Assembly (NCBI RefSeq): GCF_000223985.1
Contig: NZ_AFWV01000003.1
Span: 62,001 to 126,000, forward strand
Direction: 5' to 3'
From: Thiocapsa marina 5811
GTDB taxonomy: Bacteria; Pseudomonadota; Gammaproteobacteria; Chromatiales; Chromatiaceae
Length of the DNA: 64,000 bases
Below, one piece after another: positions 49,225-58,535 of the stretch. Position 1 is the first letter of the stretch. The number at the start of each line of letters is the position of its first letter. The notes under the pieces are model-generated. The model saw only the letters and a program-made list of their open reading frames with translations. It did no database searches and was not told the origin of the DNA. A program made the translations under genes and the position numbers.

Positions 49225-50413
49225 GTTCTCGGTGGATGACCTGAAAGAGACGGTCTTCGACGCCCCGGATGACGCGATCCCAGCTGATCTCCTCCGCCGC
49301 GCAGCGGGCCTGTTCGCCGAGCCTTCTAACCCGTGGCAGGTCACGAGCCAGCTCACATCCGGCAGCGATAAACGCTGCACGATCCCCAAGCGGTAATGTA
49401 ACCCCGTTCCGCCATGGATCAATGAGGGATCTGGCCGCGGCGTAGTCGAAAGCGACAACCGGTAGGCCGCTGGCCATTGCTTCGAGCACAACGTTTCCGA
49501 AGGTTTCGGTCAGGCTCGGAAAGAGAAAGAGATCTCCCGAGGCGTAATATTTCGAGAGCTCCACACCGATCTTGGCCCCGGGACAGATGAGCTCGGGACT
49601 CTCCCGTTGGATCTGCTCGCGCGCTGGACCCTCTCCGACCAGGATGAAACGCACCTTCGGTCGAGCGGCCCGGATGGCTTGGAAGGCTTCGCGTGCGAGA
49701 TCGAGATTCTTCTCCGGCGCAATTCGCCCGACGTAGAGTACAGCCAAGGTTTCCTCGTCGCAGCCCCAACTGCGTCTGAGCGAATCGTCGCGCCAAGCGG
49801 GCGAGAAGAGGTCCACGTCCACACCGCGACCGAAGACGTGGACATCATGGAATCCCTCGCCCGAGAGCTCCGCTTTCAGCTCGGCTGTAGGGACGAGGGT
49901 CGCATCCGATCGATTGTGGAAATGACGCAGCGTCTCGGCGATCTGGTGGGTGAAGAGCCCGAGACCATAGTGCTGGCTATACTGCTGAAACTGGGTGTGG
50001 AATCCGGTCACCGTCGGTATCCCGCGTCGGTGCGCGGCGGAGAGCGCGGCGTGGCCGAGCGGGCCCTGGGTCGCGATGTAGACGAGATCCGGCGCGACAC
50101 GGCCCCAGAGGCGACGCAGCCGCCAGTACACCGGGAGCCCGAATCTGAGACCTCGGTAACCCGGGATCGGCAGGCCGGGGACCAGGTGCACGCCGATGCG
50201 GCCGAGCGACGGTGCAGCCGGGTCGCGTTGCTCGCCGTGCTGTCGAGGGCGGATCAGTTGGATGGTATGTCCGCGTTCGGCCAAGCCCTCGGCGAGATGC
50301 CGCATGGTGTGGGCAACGCCGTTGATCTCGGGAGGATAGGTCTCGGTGACGATCGCGACGCGCAGACGCCCGGAGACCGTATCGGTTTCCGGGACAACGT
50401 TGTCAGGCGACAT
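49178..50413 (-). CDS. GT4-family glycosyltransferase
   Basis: 411 residues. 'VAIVTETYPPEINGVAHTMR' is the GT-B N-terminal loop, 'GIPTVTGFHTQFQQY' and 'VFGRGVDVDLFSPAWRDDSL' are common in MgtA/SqdX-like members, and the donor-site motif 'FLFPSLTETFGNVVLEAMAS' carries the EX7E pair. These enzymes often move a sugar to diacylglycerol or another lipid. Overlaps with plsC and PAP2 place it in the lipid operon, suggesting glycolipid synthesis. Acceptor and sugar are inference. Confidence 0.85.
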   Translation of the reverse strand: MSPDNVVPETDTVSGRLRVAIVTETYPPEINGVAHTMRHLAEGLAERGHTIQLIRPRQHGEQRDPAAPSLGRIGVHLVPGLPIPGYRGLRFGLPVYWRLRRLWGRVAPDLVYIATQGPLGHAALSAAHRRGIPTVTGFHTQFQQYSQHYGLGLFTHQIAETLRHFHNRSDATLVPTAELKAELSGEGFHDVHVFGRGVDVDLFSPAWRDDSLRRSWGCDEETLAVLYVGRIAPEKNLDLAREAFQAIRAARPKVRFILVGEGPAREQIQRESPELICPGAKIGVELSKYYASGDLFLFPSLTETFGNVVLEAMASGLPVVAFDYAAARSLIDPWRNGVTLPLGDRAAFIAAGCELARDLPRVRRLGEQARCAAEEISWDRVIRGVEDRLFQVIHRERGTEACRATVATTSQ

Positions 50414-51269
50414 GAGCGATTCCGTCCGTCGTGATGGATTCCGGTCGCCCGTGGATCGGGTCCGGAACGGGATCCGGCAGCCGGGTAGGCCCCGCAGGAC
50501 GCGGGCGATGCGGCGCGGCGTCGGGGCCTATACCGAGTGCTTCGACGATCGCGCGGCGCGTGCGCTCGGCGAGGAGGCGTCGGGTCGTGTTCTCTTCGTC
50601 GAACGCCACCGGCGGGAGGAAATGGACCTCCGCGGTGAGCCCGGGGTGGCGAACCACCCGCAGCAGGTGGGCGAGGAGGGTATCGTCGCCGATGAAGGGC
50701 GCGACGTTGTCGTGCGCCCCGCTCGTGTCGCAACGGTAGGCGATGGCGACAGGCTGAATCTCCAGTCCGGTCTCCTGCGCAAGCGCGAAGAGACGCGGGT
50801 GGAATCGCAGTACGCCCGAGCCGTCGCTTGTCGTCCCTTCCGGGAAGAGCATCAGGGTCCGATCTCGGCCGATTTTGCGAAGCTGCCCGGCAATCTCCTC
50901 GATGCGGATGGCGCCGCGCTCGACGAACAGCGTGCCCGCGGTGTCGGCAAGCCAGCCGATCAGGGGCCAATCGCGCACTTCGGCCTTGGAGAGGAACGCG
51001 ATCTCGCCTTGTGCGCCGACGACGGGGATGTCCAGCCAGGAGATATGGTTGCCGATCAAGAGGCAGCCGGGATGTGGGCGGCCGACGACGCGAATCCGGA
51101 TTCCGAGGATTCCGCAGAGACGTCGGTGCCAGCGCCGTGCCATGTCCGGAATCCGCGTCGGTCTCCGGCCGAGTCGCGAAAGAAGGCCGATGTAGAGTGC
51201 GAGCGACGCACCCTTGCCCAGGTGAGCGAGGATGAGTGCAAGCCGCCGAGTCGACCGCGCGTGCCGCAT
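50403..51269 (-). CDS. PlsC-family acyltransferase (OlsA-like)
   Basis: 288 residues. The acyltransferase motifs are 'LIGNHISWLDIPVV' (NHxxxxD), 'GTLFVERGA' and 'LMLFPEGTTSDGSGVLRF' (FPEGT). One N-terminal hydrophobic segment would hold it to the inner membrane. As it starts four bases after an OlsB-like gene, it probably adds the second acyl chain to lyso-ornithine lipid (OlsA role), though 1-acylglycerol-3-phosphate is also a possible acceptor. The Pro/Arg-rich C-terminal 35 residues overlap the GT4 start. Confidence 0.88.
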   Translation of the reverse strand: MRHARSTRRLALILAHLGKGASLALYIGLLSRLGRRPTRIPDMARRWHRRLCGILGIRIRVVGRPHPGCLLIGNHISWLDIPVVGAQGEIAFLSKAEVRDWPLIGWLADTAGTLFVERGAIRIEEIAGQLRKIGRDRTLMLFPEGTTSDGSGVLRFHPRLFALAQETGLEIQPVAIAYRCDTSGAHDNVAPFIGDDTLLAHLLRVVRHPGLTAEVHFLPPVAFDEENTTRRLLAERTRRAIVEALGIGPDAAPHRPRPAGPTRLPDPVPDPIHGRPESITTDGIAHVA

Positions 51270-51273
51270 CGCG

Positions 51274-52041
51274 TCACAGACTCGCGGTGCGATCGAAAAA
51301 GTGCCGCGAATAGGTCGGATTCAGCGCATGGACGTCGAGCAGCATGAGTACATCCGCCACGCCGAAATCAGGATCGCGGCAGGGCTCTCCGCAGACCTTC
51401 GCCCCGAGCCTCACGTAGGTACGCAGCAAGGCCGGCAGCGGCGCATCCAGAACATCGTCGTGCACCTGTGCGGTGCGCAGCGGCACCCGCGGGATGACCT
51501 GCAGCTCGGGCGAGACCGTAGCATGTCGCCGCAATCGGTTCATGATGGCTGCGGCCTGGATGTCGTTCTCGCCGAGCGGCATGCTGGCGCAGCCGAACAG
51601 ATAATCGAAGCCGTGGAGCTGAATGAATCCGGCCAGCCCGGACCAGAGCACGGCGATCGCTGTTCCTTGCCGAAACTCGGCCGAGATGCAGGTCCGACCG
51701 ACCTCCAGGAGGCGGCCCTTAAGCCGGGGGATTGCCCCCAAGTCGAATTCGCTCTCGGAATAGAACCGACCGATGCGCTCGGCGTTGCGGTCGGTCAGGA
51801 GCCGCGTGCAGCCCACGACCTCGCCGGTGCGTGTGTCCCGCACCAAGAGATGCTGGCAGTAGGCATCGAGATCGTCCACATCCAGTCCGCTCGAGCCCGT
51901 CTTCAGCTTTGCGCCCAACTCCTCTCCGAAGACCCGAAACCGCAGGGCTTGTGCCTCGCGGATCTCCGACTCGCTCGCGGCGAGCTCGACGAAAAGGCGC
52001 TCCCCGCGCTTGGCGGTCAACGCAGACGCAGTCGCAACCAT
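51274..52041 (-). CDS. olsB: OlsB-like ornithine N-acyltransferase
   Basis: 255 residues, GNAT fold. 'IREAQALRFRVFGEELGAKL' and 'LVRDTRTGEVVGCTRLLTDR', with 'EVGRTCISAEFRQGTAIAVL' and 'FDYLFGCASMPLGENDIQAA', match OlsB/acyl-ornithine synthases (also annotated as hemolysin-like GNATs). OlsB makes lyso-ornithine lipid from ornithine and 3-hydroxyacyl-ACP. It is the first gene of a minus-strand operon with an OlsA-like PlsC, GT4 and PAP2. The amino acid used is assigned from family membership. Confidence 0.85.
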   Translation of the reverse strand: MVATASALTAKRGERLFVELAASESEIREAQALRFRVFGEELGAKLKTGSSGLDVDDLDAYCQHLLVRDTRTGEVVGCTRLLTDRNAERIGRFYSESEFDLGAIPRLKGRLLEVGRTCISAEFRQGTAIAVLWSGLAGFIQLHGFDYLFGCASMPLGENDIQAAAIMNRLRRHATVSPELQVIPRVPLRTAQVHDDVLDAPLPALLRTYVRLGAKVCGEPCRDPDFGVADVLMLLDVHALNPTYSRHFFDRTASL

Positions 52042-52184
52042 TGCATGCCCTCGGAAAAAGAACCATTGCGTGGAGGGCCATCATAGATTCGGAGTATTGC
52101 GGGCGTATGTGGGCTGCGTGACGCCGGTGTGAACGTGGATCCGAACGCGGTTGCGAGGCGCGCCGGCGGCCTTGCGCCCCGGGT

Positions 52185-52841
52185 TTAGGGTCTGAGCGAG
52201 ATGACGGGCCACTCGCGTGACAGGGCCGTCGCGCGCAGTTGCGGATCGGGATCGACCGCGACCGGCCGATCGACGCGTTCCAGGAGCGGGAGATCGTTGT
52301 GCGAGTCGCTATAGAAGCTGCTGCCCTCGAGGGTCTCTCGATGCTCGCGCAGCCAAGCATCGAGCCGGTCGACCTTGCCCTCGCGAAACGCCGGTTGGCC
52401 AGCCGGCTCACCGGTGAAACGCCCGTTCTCTTCCGCCGGCAGCGTCGCGATCAGGTGCGCGATTCCGAAGCGCTGCGCGATCGGGGTCGTGACGAAGGCA
52501 TTGGTCGCCGTGATGATCATGAGCGTATCTCCCGCCTTGCGGTGCGACTCGACAAGGTCCTTCGCGGCCGGGAGCATGATGGGCGCGATCAGCTCTTCGA
52601 CAAAGCGCTCGCGCAGCGCTTCGAGATACCCTCGCGGGTTGTCGCGCAGCGGGCGCAGGGAGAATCTCAAGAATTCCCGGATATCCAGGGTCCCGTCCTT
52701 GTACTCGCGATAGAAGCGCTCGTTCTCGCTGTCGTAATGGTCTGCATCGACCACCCCTTCGGCGGCGAGGAAGCGACCCCAGAGATAATCGGAGTCGCCT
52801 GCCAAGAGTGTGTTGTCCAGATCGAAGATCGCCAGCGCCAT
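52185..52841 (-). CDS. HAD-superfamily hydrolase, IB (phosphoserine-phosphatase-like)
   Basis: 218 residues. Motif I 'LAIFDLDNTLLAGDSDY' holds both catalytic Asp, motif II is 'MIITATNAF', motif III Lys lies in 'REGKVDRL', and motif IV is 'FYSDSHNDLPLLERVD'. The insert and length fit the HAD-IB group that includes phosphatases for phosphoserine or related small phosphates. The physiological substrate is unknown. Divergent from rppH. Confidence 0.88.
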   Translation of the reverse strand: MALAIFDLDNTLLAGDSDYLWGRFLAAEGVVDADHYDSENERFYREYKDGTLDIREFLRFSLRPLRDNPRGYLEALRERFVEELIAPIMLPAAKDLVESHRKAGDTLMIITATNAFVTTPIAQRFGIAHLIATLPAEENGRFTGEPAGQPAFREGKVDRLDAWLREHRETLEGSSFYSDSHNDLPLLERVDRPVAVDPDPQLRATALSREWPVISLRP

Positions 52842-53134
52842 GTCCTAGTCCTTCGGTTGATGTCTCGCGCGGTTGATGTCTCGCGGCGATGTGGGCATCG
52901 TCGTCATGTTCGGACGCCCGCGTGTTGCCTCGCATCGCCGGATGGTCTCGGAATCCGACCGGGGTTTCAAGCCGGGGCGGGTGCCGTGGTCCGGCGTCCC
53001 GTGAGGGGGCCTCCGAGCCGTTTCCGATGGCATGCGAAAGCCGTTGAATGGCAATCGCTTATACAGCTGTCTGCTTGCCGGTCATGCGCCGGATGTGGAA
53101 GAATGAGGCAACACGGCCTCACGGACTCGGTTCC

Positions 53135-53674
53135 TTGATCGATCACGACGGTTTCAGACCCAACGTCGGCATTATCCTGAGCAATCAGGACCGGCGTCTA
53201 TTCTGGGGTCGTCGCGTCGGCCAGAACGCCTGGCAGTTTCCGCAGGGCGGGATTCATTCGGACGAAACGCCCGAGCAAGCCATGTATCGCGAGCTCGAGG
53301 AGGAGGTCGGACTTCAGTCCCGGCAGGTCACCATCCTTGGCTGCACACGCGGTTGGCTCAGGTATCACCTTCCTAAACGCTACATCCGGCGGCATTGCGG
53401 TCCGACCTGCATCGGCCAGAAGCAGGTCTGGTTCATGTTGCGGGTGGATTGCGGGGAAGACGCCTTCTGTCTGGACAGGACCGAGAAGCCCGAATTCGAC
53501 GCCTGGCGGTGGGTCCGCTACTGGCAGCCGCTGCACGAGGTGGTTTACTTCAAGCGCCGTGTCTACATGCAGGCACTCGAAGAGCTCGCCCCGAGCCTGT
53601 ACCCGGAGGGTCCGCCCGCCCGCGAGGACGTCCAGTCTCGGGCGGTCGGCTTGATGCATCAGCGCGGACGATGA
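53135..53674 (+). CDS. rppH: RNA pyrophosphohydrolase
   Basis: 179 residues from the TTG at 53135 ('[20 protein letters not shown]'), which matches the E. coli start; the frame is also open from 53048. The Nudix box is '[20 protein letters not shown]' followed by VGL. 'WQFPQGG' and '[11 protein letters not shown]' are family marks. RppH removes pyrophosphate from 5' ends of mRNA to start decay. Its stop overlaps the ptsP start, as in many gammaproteobacteria. Confidence 0.93.
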   Translation: MIDHDGFRPNVGIILSNQDRRLFWGRRVGQNAWQFPQGGIHSDETPEQAMYRELEEEVGLQSRQVTILGCTRGWLRYHLPKRYIRRHCGPTCIGQKQVWFMLRVDCGEDAFCLDRTEKPEFDAWRWVRYWQPLHEVVYFKRRVYMQALEELAPSLYPEGPPAREDVQSRAVGLMHQRGR

Positions 53675-56034
53675 CAGGGCTCGCGGCGGAGCAGCTCGAG
53701 CGAGGATCGGGCGGACTCGACGGCGGCGCTTCGGTTGCCGCGTCCGCAGCGGGTCCGGGGCAAGCCTCGCCCATGCTCGAATCGCTTCGCCGCATCGTGC
53801 AGGAGGTCAACAACGCCCCCGACCTCGAGCGTGCACTCACCATTATCGTCCAGCGTGTGAAGCAGGCGGTCGGGGCCGATGTCTGCTCCGTCTATCTCAA
53901 CGACTTCGACAACCGTCGCCATGTCCTGCATGCGACCGACGGGCTGCGCGCGAAGGCCGTCGGCAGGGTGCGATTGGAGTTGGGCCGAGGGCTGATCGGG
54001 TTGGTCAGCGAGCGGGCCGAAACGATCAACCTGGACGATGCGGTCAGTCATCCGCGCTATCAGCGCATCACGGATACCGGGGAGGAGCAGTATCACGGTT
54101 TCCTCGGCGCACCCATCATCCAGAATCGCAAGGTTTTGGGTGTGCTGGTCCTGCGTCAGCGCGAGAAACGTCACTTCGGCGACGACGAGGTTACCTTCGT
54201 CGTCACGTTGGCCTCGCAGCTGGCCGGCGCCATCACCTTCGCGCGCACCAACGGGGAGTTGGCGCGGCTTCAGGACGACGGGATCCCGCAACGCTTCCTT
54301 CCGGGGTTGCCGGCGTCGCCCGGCATCGGCATCGGGACGGCCGTGGTGGTCTACCCGCCGGCCGATCTCAACGCCGTTCCGGATCGGCGTGCCGAGAATC
54401 TCGACAACGAGGCCAAGGATTTTCTCGGCGCGGTGGAGCATGTGGCCGAGGATCTGGATCGCTTCGCGGCACGCACCCAAGCCCATCTCAGTGCCGAAGA
54501 CATGGCCCTGTTCGACGCCTGGCGCCTGATGCTCGAGAGCGACACCCTGATCGACGGAACACTCTCGCGGATTCGTGCAGGCAACTGGGCGCCCGGCGCC
54601 CTGCGCGAGACCATCGCCGAGCACGCGAAGGTGTTCGACGATATGGACGATGCCTATCTGCGCGAGCGTGCCTCCGATGTGCGCGATCTGGGTCGCTGCA
54701 TCCTGACCCATTTGCAGAAGCTGACGGCGGCGCCGATCCAGTACGTGCCCAATACCATCCTGGTCGGCGACGAGCTCAGCGCCATGCAGATCGCCGACGT
54801 CCCGCGCGAGATGCTCGCGGGGATCGTCTCGACTACCGGCTCGGGCTCGTCGCATGTCGGCATCCTGGCGCGCGGGATGGGGGTGCCGGCGGCGATGGCC
54901 GTTGCCGACCTGCCGGTCGGGCGTGTCGAGGGACGCGAGCTGGTGGTGGACGGTTACCGCGGGCGGGTCTATGTCGCACCCGGCCCGACCGTGCGTACCG
55001 AATATCAGCGTCTCGCCGAAGACGACGCGGCCCTGACGAGCGAGCTCCAGGCCTTACGCCACCTCCCGTCCGAGACCTCGGACGGCTATCTGGTGCCGCT
55101 CTATTTGAATACAGGCCTGGTCTCCGAGGCACGCCCGCTCGGGATCGAGGAATCCTCCGGTGTGGGACTCTACCGCACCGAGCTGCCCTTCATCGTGCGC
55201 GATACCTTTCCGGGCGAGACCGCGCAGATGTCGAACTATCGGCGAGTGCTCGAGCTGTTCGCCCCTCGCCCCGTCACCATTCGGACACTGGACATCGGCG
55301 GGGACAAGCCGCTGCCCTATTTCCCGATGCACGAGGCCAACCCCTTTTTGGGCTGGCGCGGCATCCGGATCACGCTCGATCAGCCCGAGATCTTCTTGAC
55401 GCAGGTGCGCGCGATCCTGCGCGCGTCCATTGGGCTGGATAATTTGCAGATCCTGTTGCCCATGATCAGCACGGTCGGCGAGGTGGACGAGGCGCTGCTG
55501 CTCATCCATCGCGCGCACGAGGAGCTGCTCGAGGAGGGCTACCAGGTCCGATTGCCGCCGATCGGCGTGATGATCGAGGTCCCGGCCGCCGTCTATCAGT
55601 GCGAGGCGCTGGCGCGGCGGGTCGACTTTCTCTCCGTCGGGACCAACGACCTGACCCAATACCTACTCGCCGTCGATCGCAACAACGCCCACGTCGCGAA
55701 GCTCTACGACGAGTTTCATCCGGCGGTGTTGCGGGCTCTCCTGCAGATCCTCGCGGGCGCCCGCGTTCATGGCCGCGAGGTGAGCGTTTGCGGCGAGATG
55801 GCCGGGGATCCGCTCGCGACCTTTCTCCTGCTCGGGATGGGCGTGCACAGCCTGAGCATGGGGGCAGGCAGTCTGCTGCGGGTGAAGCGCGTCATCCGCA
55901 GCATCAGCCGGGCACGGGCCCGCGAGGTGCTCAAGGTGGCCCTGCAGTGCGAGGACGCGGCGTCCGTGCGGCGCCTGCTTCTGGATGCGATCGAGGCGGT
56001 CGGACTCGGCGGCTTGGTGCGTCCGGGTAAGTAG
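53671..56034 (+). CDS. ptsP: Phosphoenolpyruvate-protein phosphotransferase PtsP (EI-Ntr)
   Basis: 787 residues. N-terminal GAF domain (about 45-205: '[20 protein letters not shown]', '[20 protein letters not shown]'). The EI part follows: HPr-binding region, the phospho-His in '[20 protein letters not shown]', and the PEP-binding barrel ('[10 protein letters not shown]', '[14 protein letters not shown]', '[20 protein letters not shown]', '[11 protein letters not shown]' with the catalytic Cys). It starts the nitrogen PTS. The GAF domain senses nitrogen metabolites in relatives. An extra about 40-residue Gly/Ala-rich N-terminus precedes the GAF domain. Confidence 0.94.
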   Translation: MTGLAAEQLERGSGGLDGGASVAASAAGPGQASPMLESLRRIVQEVNNAPDLERALTIIVQRVKQAVGADVCSVYLNDFDNRRHVLHATDGLRAKAVGRVRLELGRGLIGLVSERAETINLDDAVSHPRYQRITDTGEEQYHGFLGAPIIQNRKVLGVLVLRQREKRHFGDDEVTFVVTLASQLAGAITFARTNGELARLQDDGIPQRFLPGLPASPGIGIGTAVVVYPPADLNAVPDRRAENLDNEAKDFLGAVEHVAEDLDRFAARTQAHLSAEDMALFDAWRLMLESDTLIDGTLSRIRAGNWAPGALRETIAEHAKVFDDMDDAYLRERASDVRDLGRCILTHLQKLTAAPIQYVPNTILVGDELSAMQIADVPREMLAGIVSTTGSGSSHVGILARGMGVPAAMAVADLPVGRVEGRELVVDGYRGRVYVAPGPTVRTEYQRLAEDDAALTSELQALRHLPSETSDGYLVPLYLNTGLVSEARPLGIEESSGVGLYRTELPFIVRDTFPGETAQMSNYRRVLELFAPRPVTIRTLDIGGDKPLPYFPMHEANPFLGWRGIRITLDQPEIFLTQVRAILRASIGLDNLQILLPMISTVGEVDEALLLIHRAHEELLEEGYQVRLPPIGVMIEVPAAVYQCEALARRVDFLSVGTNDLTQYLLAVDRNNAHVAKLYDEFHPAVLRALLQILAGARVHGREVSVCGEMAGDPLATFLLLGMGVHSLSMGAGSLLRVKRVIRSISRARAREVLKVALQCEDAASVRRLLLDAIEAVGLGGLVRPGK

Positions 56035-56061
56035 CCCCGTCCGGAGATGCTCGGTCGCGGG

Positions 56062-57495
56062 TCAGCGCTGCCGCGCGGGATGCTCGGCGGTCTCCTCCGG
56101 AAAGCCTTTTCCGGGATTGAGAATCCCGGCCGGATCGAATTGGCGCTTGATGTCGCGCATGAGCGCCAGTACGGGCGCATCGATCTCGCGCTCGACGAAG
56201 GCGCGTTTGGCGATCCCGACACCGTGCTCGCCCGAGAGCGTGCCGCCGAGCCGCAGCACGAGCGAAAACATCTCATCCAGGCACCGATGCGCGCTCTCGA
56301 CGGCAACCGGGTCGTCCGGGTCGATCAGAAGATTGACATGGATGTTGCCGTTGCCCGCGTGGCCGAAGTTCACGATCTGCACGCCGCTCTCGCGCGAGAG
56401 GCCTTCCAGTCCCTCGATGAGCTCGCCCATGCGCGAGACCGGGACGACGATATCCTCGTTGATCTTCTTCGGTGCGATATGGCGCAAGGCGGGCGAGAGT
56501 GCCTTGCGGGTCTTCCAGAGCGAGGTCACTTCTTCGGCCGACTCGGCACGACGCAGCTCGATCAGGCCGGCATGGTCGGCGGCTGCGGCGACGGCAGCGA
56601 CGGACTGATCGATGCCTGCCGCCGGTCCATCGACCTCGATCATCAGCAGTGCGCCGACGCCCTCGGGCAGGTCGAGCCCCGCATAGCGCTGCACGGTGCG
56701 GATTGCCGCGGCGTCCATGATCTCCAAGGCACAGGGGATCACGGGCTGCGCCATGATCGCCGACACCGCAGCCGAGGCCGCGTGGATGTCCGCATAGGCG
56801 GCGCGCAGCGTCCGCTTGGCCTCCGGCAGCGGGGTGAGTTTCAGCGTGGCTTCGGTAATCAGGGCGAGGGTGCCCTCGGAGCCGATGATGAGCCGGGTGA
56901 GGTCGTAGCCGACAACGCCTTTGGTGGTGAGCACGCCCGTGCGCAGTCGCTCCCCGCGACCGTTGACGGCGACCAGACCGAGCGTGTTCTCGCGCGGCGT
57001 GCCGTACTTGACCGCCCTCGGCCCGGCCGAGTTGTAGGCGAGATTGCCCCCGATGGTGCAGCTTGCCGCACTGGTGGGGTCCGGCGGCCAAAAGAAGCCG
57101 ACGGCGCCGACGGCGCGCTGGAGCTGCTCGTTGAGCACCCCGGGTTGCACGACGGCGAGGCGATCCTCCGGTGCGATGCGCAGGATGCTGTCCATACGCT
57201 CGAAGGACAGCACGATGCCGCCCCGGTCCGGAACCGTCGCTCCGGTGGTGCCGGTTCCCCGCCCGCGCGCGACCAGAGAAACGCCGGCGTCGCGGCAGAG
57301 CGCGACCAGCGCCATGATCTGCGCCTCGTCGGCCGCGAAGACGACACCTCGGGGCAGTGCGTGGAGTCTGCTGTTGTCGTATCCATAGGGCCAGCAATCG
57401 GCCGGATCCGTGAGTAAGCGTCCCGCGCCGGCGATCCGTGCAAGACTCTTCAGGAATCCCGCAGACAGCTCAGGCGTCGGCGTAGTCGTCGACAT
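56062..57495 (-). CDS. FAD-linked oxidase, GlcD/D-lactate dehydrogenase type
   Basis: 477 residues. The FAD-binding PCMH domain has 'VSLVARGRGTGTTGATVPDR', 'GTIGGN'-like 'CTIGGNLAYNSAGPRAVKYG' and 'LIIGSEGTLALITEATLKLT'. The C-terminal cap has 'FGHAGNGNIHVNLL' and 'GTLSGEHGVGIAKRAFV' with substrate/metal His residues. It oxidises a 2-hydroxyacid such as D-lactate, glycolate or D-2-hydroxyglutarate; the exact one cannot be told. It overlaps the end of dolP by 26 bp. Confidence 0.9.
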   Translation of the reverse strand: MSTTTPTPELSAGFLKSLARIAGAGRLLTDPADCWPYGYDNSRLHALPRGVVFAADEAQIMALVALCRDAGVSLVARGRGTGTTGATVPDRGGIVLSFERMDSILRIAPEDRLAVVQPGVLNEQLQRAVGAVGFFWPPDPTSAASCTIGGNLAYNSAGPRAVKYGTPRENTLGLVAVNGRGERLRTGVLTTKGVVGYDLTRLIIGSEGTLALITEATLKLTPLPEAKRTLRAAYADIHAASAAVSAIMAQPVIPCALEIMDAAAIRTVQRYAGLDLPEGVGALLMIEVDGPAAGIDQSVAAVAAAADHAGLIELRRAESAEEVTSLWKTRKALSPALRHIAPKKINEDIVVPVSRMGELIEGLEGLSRESGVQIVNFGHAGNGNIHVNLLIDPDDPVAVESAHRCLDEMFSLVLRLGGTLSGEHGVGIAKRAFVEREIDAPVLALMRDIKRQFDPAGILNPGKGFPEETAEHPARQR

Positions 57496-58159
57496 ACTCG
57501 AAGAGCTTCACTACACGTTTGACGCCCGGGACATAACTGGCCTTTTCCGCCGCGGCATCGGCTTCTGAGGGGTTGACAAGCCCCATCAGAAAGACCACGC
57601 CGTCGCTGGTGACGACCTTGACCCGGGTCGGGTCGAATCCCGGCAGCTGCACGCCGATGAGGTCCGTCTTGACGCGGCCCGTAATATAGGTGTCCTGGGC
57701 TTGCCGGTTCAGGTCGAGACGAGGCCCGACCTTGATCTCGTCGACCACCCGCTGAACCTTGCCGATGCGGCTCAGCAGCGCCGCGGCCTCTTGCGCCACC
57801 TCGGTCGTGTCCGCCGTGCCCGTAAGCAATAGGGTGCGGTTGTAGCTGGTGGCCGAGATTTGGGAGCGGCCTCGGATCTCGGCATTGCCGAGTAGGGCGC
57901 TCATCGCCTCCAGCTCGATTTGTTGATCGTCGAAGATGACGTTGGCCGGGCGTCTGTCGTGGACCGTCGCGGCGGTGCCGACGGCCGCTGCGCCGAAGAG
58001 CATGGGCGCACAACCGGACAGAAGTGTTGCTCCGAGCAGCAGCAGGCCCGCTGCGGCGAGTCGTTGTCGCGTGACCGAGTGCAGGCAGCTTCCGATGCTG
58101 TCGAGCGGCGTACGCACGAGGACCCGGAATGGGGCTTTACGATTCAACGGAAAAGGCAT
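57470..58159 (-). CDS. dolP: BON-domain outer-membrane lipoprotein DolP
   Basis: 229 residues from the ATG at 58159; the frame is also open to 58189. The N-terminal about 45 residues before the lipobox 'GATLLSGC' are long for a signal peptide, so an internal start is possible. Two BON domains follow: 'GRSQISATSYNRTLLLTGTA' and 'VKTDLIGVQLPGFDPTRVKV' with 'TSDGVVFLMGLV'. DolP (YraP) supports outer-membrane integrity and BAM function. It overlaps yraN. Confidence 0.88.
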   Translation of the reverse strand: MPFPLNRKAPFRVLVRTPLDSIGSCLHSVTRQRLAAAGLLLLGATLLSGCAPMLFGAAAVGTAATVHDRRPANVIFDDQQIELEAMSALLGNAEIRGRSQISATSYNRTLLLTGTADTTEVAQEAAALLSRIGKVQRVVDEIKVGPRLDLNRQAQDTYITGRVKTDLIGVQLPGFDPTRVKVVTSDGVVFLMGLVNPSEADAAAEKASYVPGVKRVVKLFEYVDDYADA

Positions 58160-58535
58160 TTTTGATCCACTCGATTCGGTCCCCGGCACTGACCGCGACC
58201 ACGTCGAAGCGACAGGGTAACAGGGTCGGATGCGCTTGAAGATAATGGCTCGCGGCGGCCGTCAAACGCTGTTGCTTGCGTCGGTCGACGGTCTCCGCCG
58301 GGGCACCGAAGCGGTCCGAGCGACGGTAGCGAACCTCGATGAAGACCAGCGTTGCGCCGTCGCGCATCACCAGATCGATCTCGCCGAAGCGGCAGCGGTG
58401 ATTGCGCGCGACGGGTTGCAGATGCCGCCGCTTCAGATAGTCCTCGGCGAGCCGCTCCTTGGCGTCGCCGACGCCCCGAGTCCCGGGCGGCGCGTGCGCC
58501 GTCCCCGAGGGCGGGCGAGGTTCGTCGCTGCTCAA
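58137..58535 (-). CDS. yraN: UPF0102 nuclease-fold protein YraN
   Basis: 132 residues. 'ERLAEDYLKRRHLQPVARNH' and 'RFGEIDLVMRDGATLVFIEV' followed by RYRRSD give the PD-(D/E)XK-like metal site (E-x-D, then E-V-K/R). YraN is conserved but its role is uncertain, perhaps in DNA processing. The first 20 residues are variable. It sits between lpoA and dolP with overlaps on both sides. Confidence 0.9.
   Translation of the reverse strand: MSSDEPRPPSGTAHAPPGTRGVGDAKERLAEDYLKRRHLQPVARNHRCRFGEIDLVMRDGATLVFIEVRYRRSDRFGAPAETVDRRKQQRLTAAASHYLQAHPTLLPCRFDVVAVSAGDRIEWIKNAFSVES

Noticed and set aside
49225-49491. N-terminal extension of the PAP2 protein
   Set aside because: This stretch lies wholly inside the GT4 gene in another frame and lacks membrane or PAP2 features.
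53048-53134. 29-residue upstream extension of RppH
   Set aside because: RppH homologues begin at 'IDxDGxRPNVGI', matching the TTG at 53135; the extension is not conserved in my knowledge of the family.
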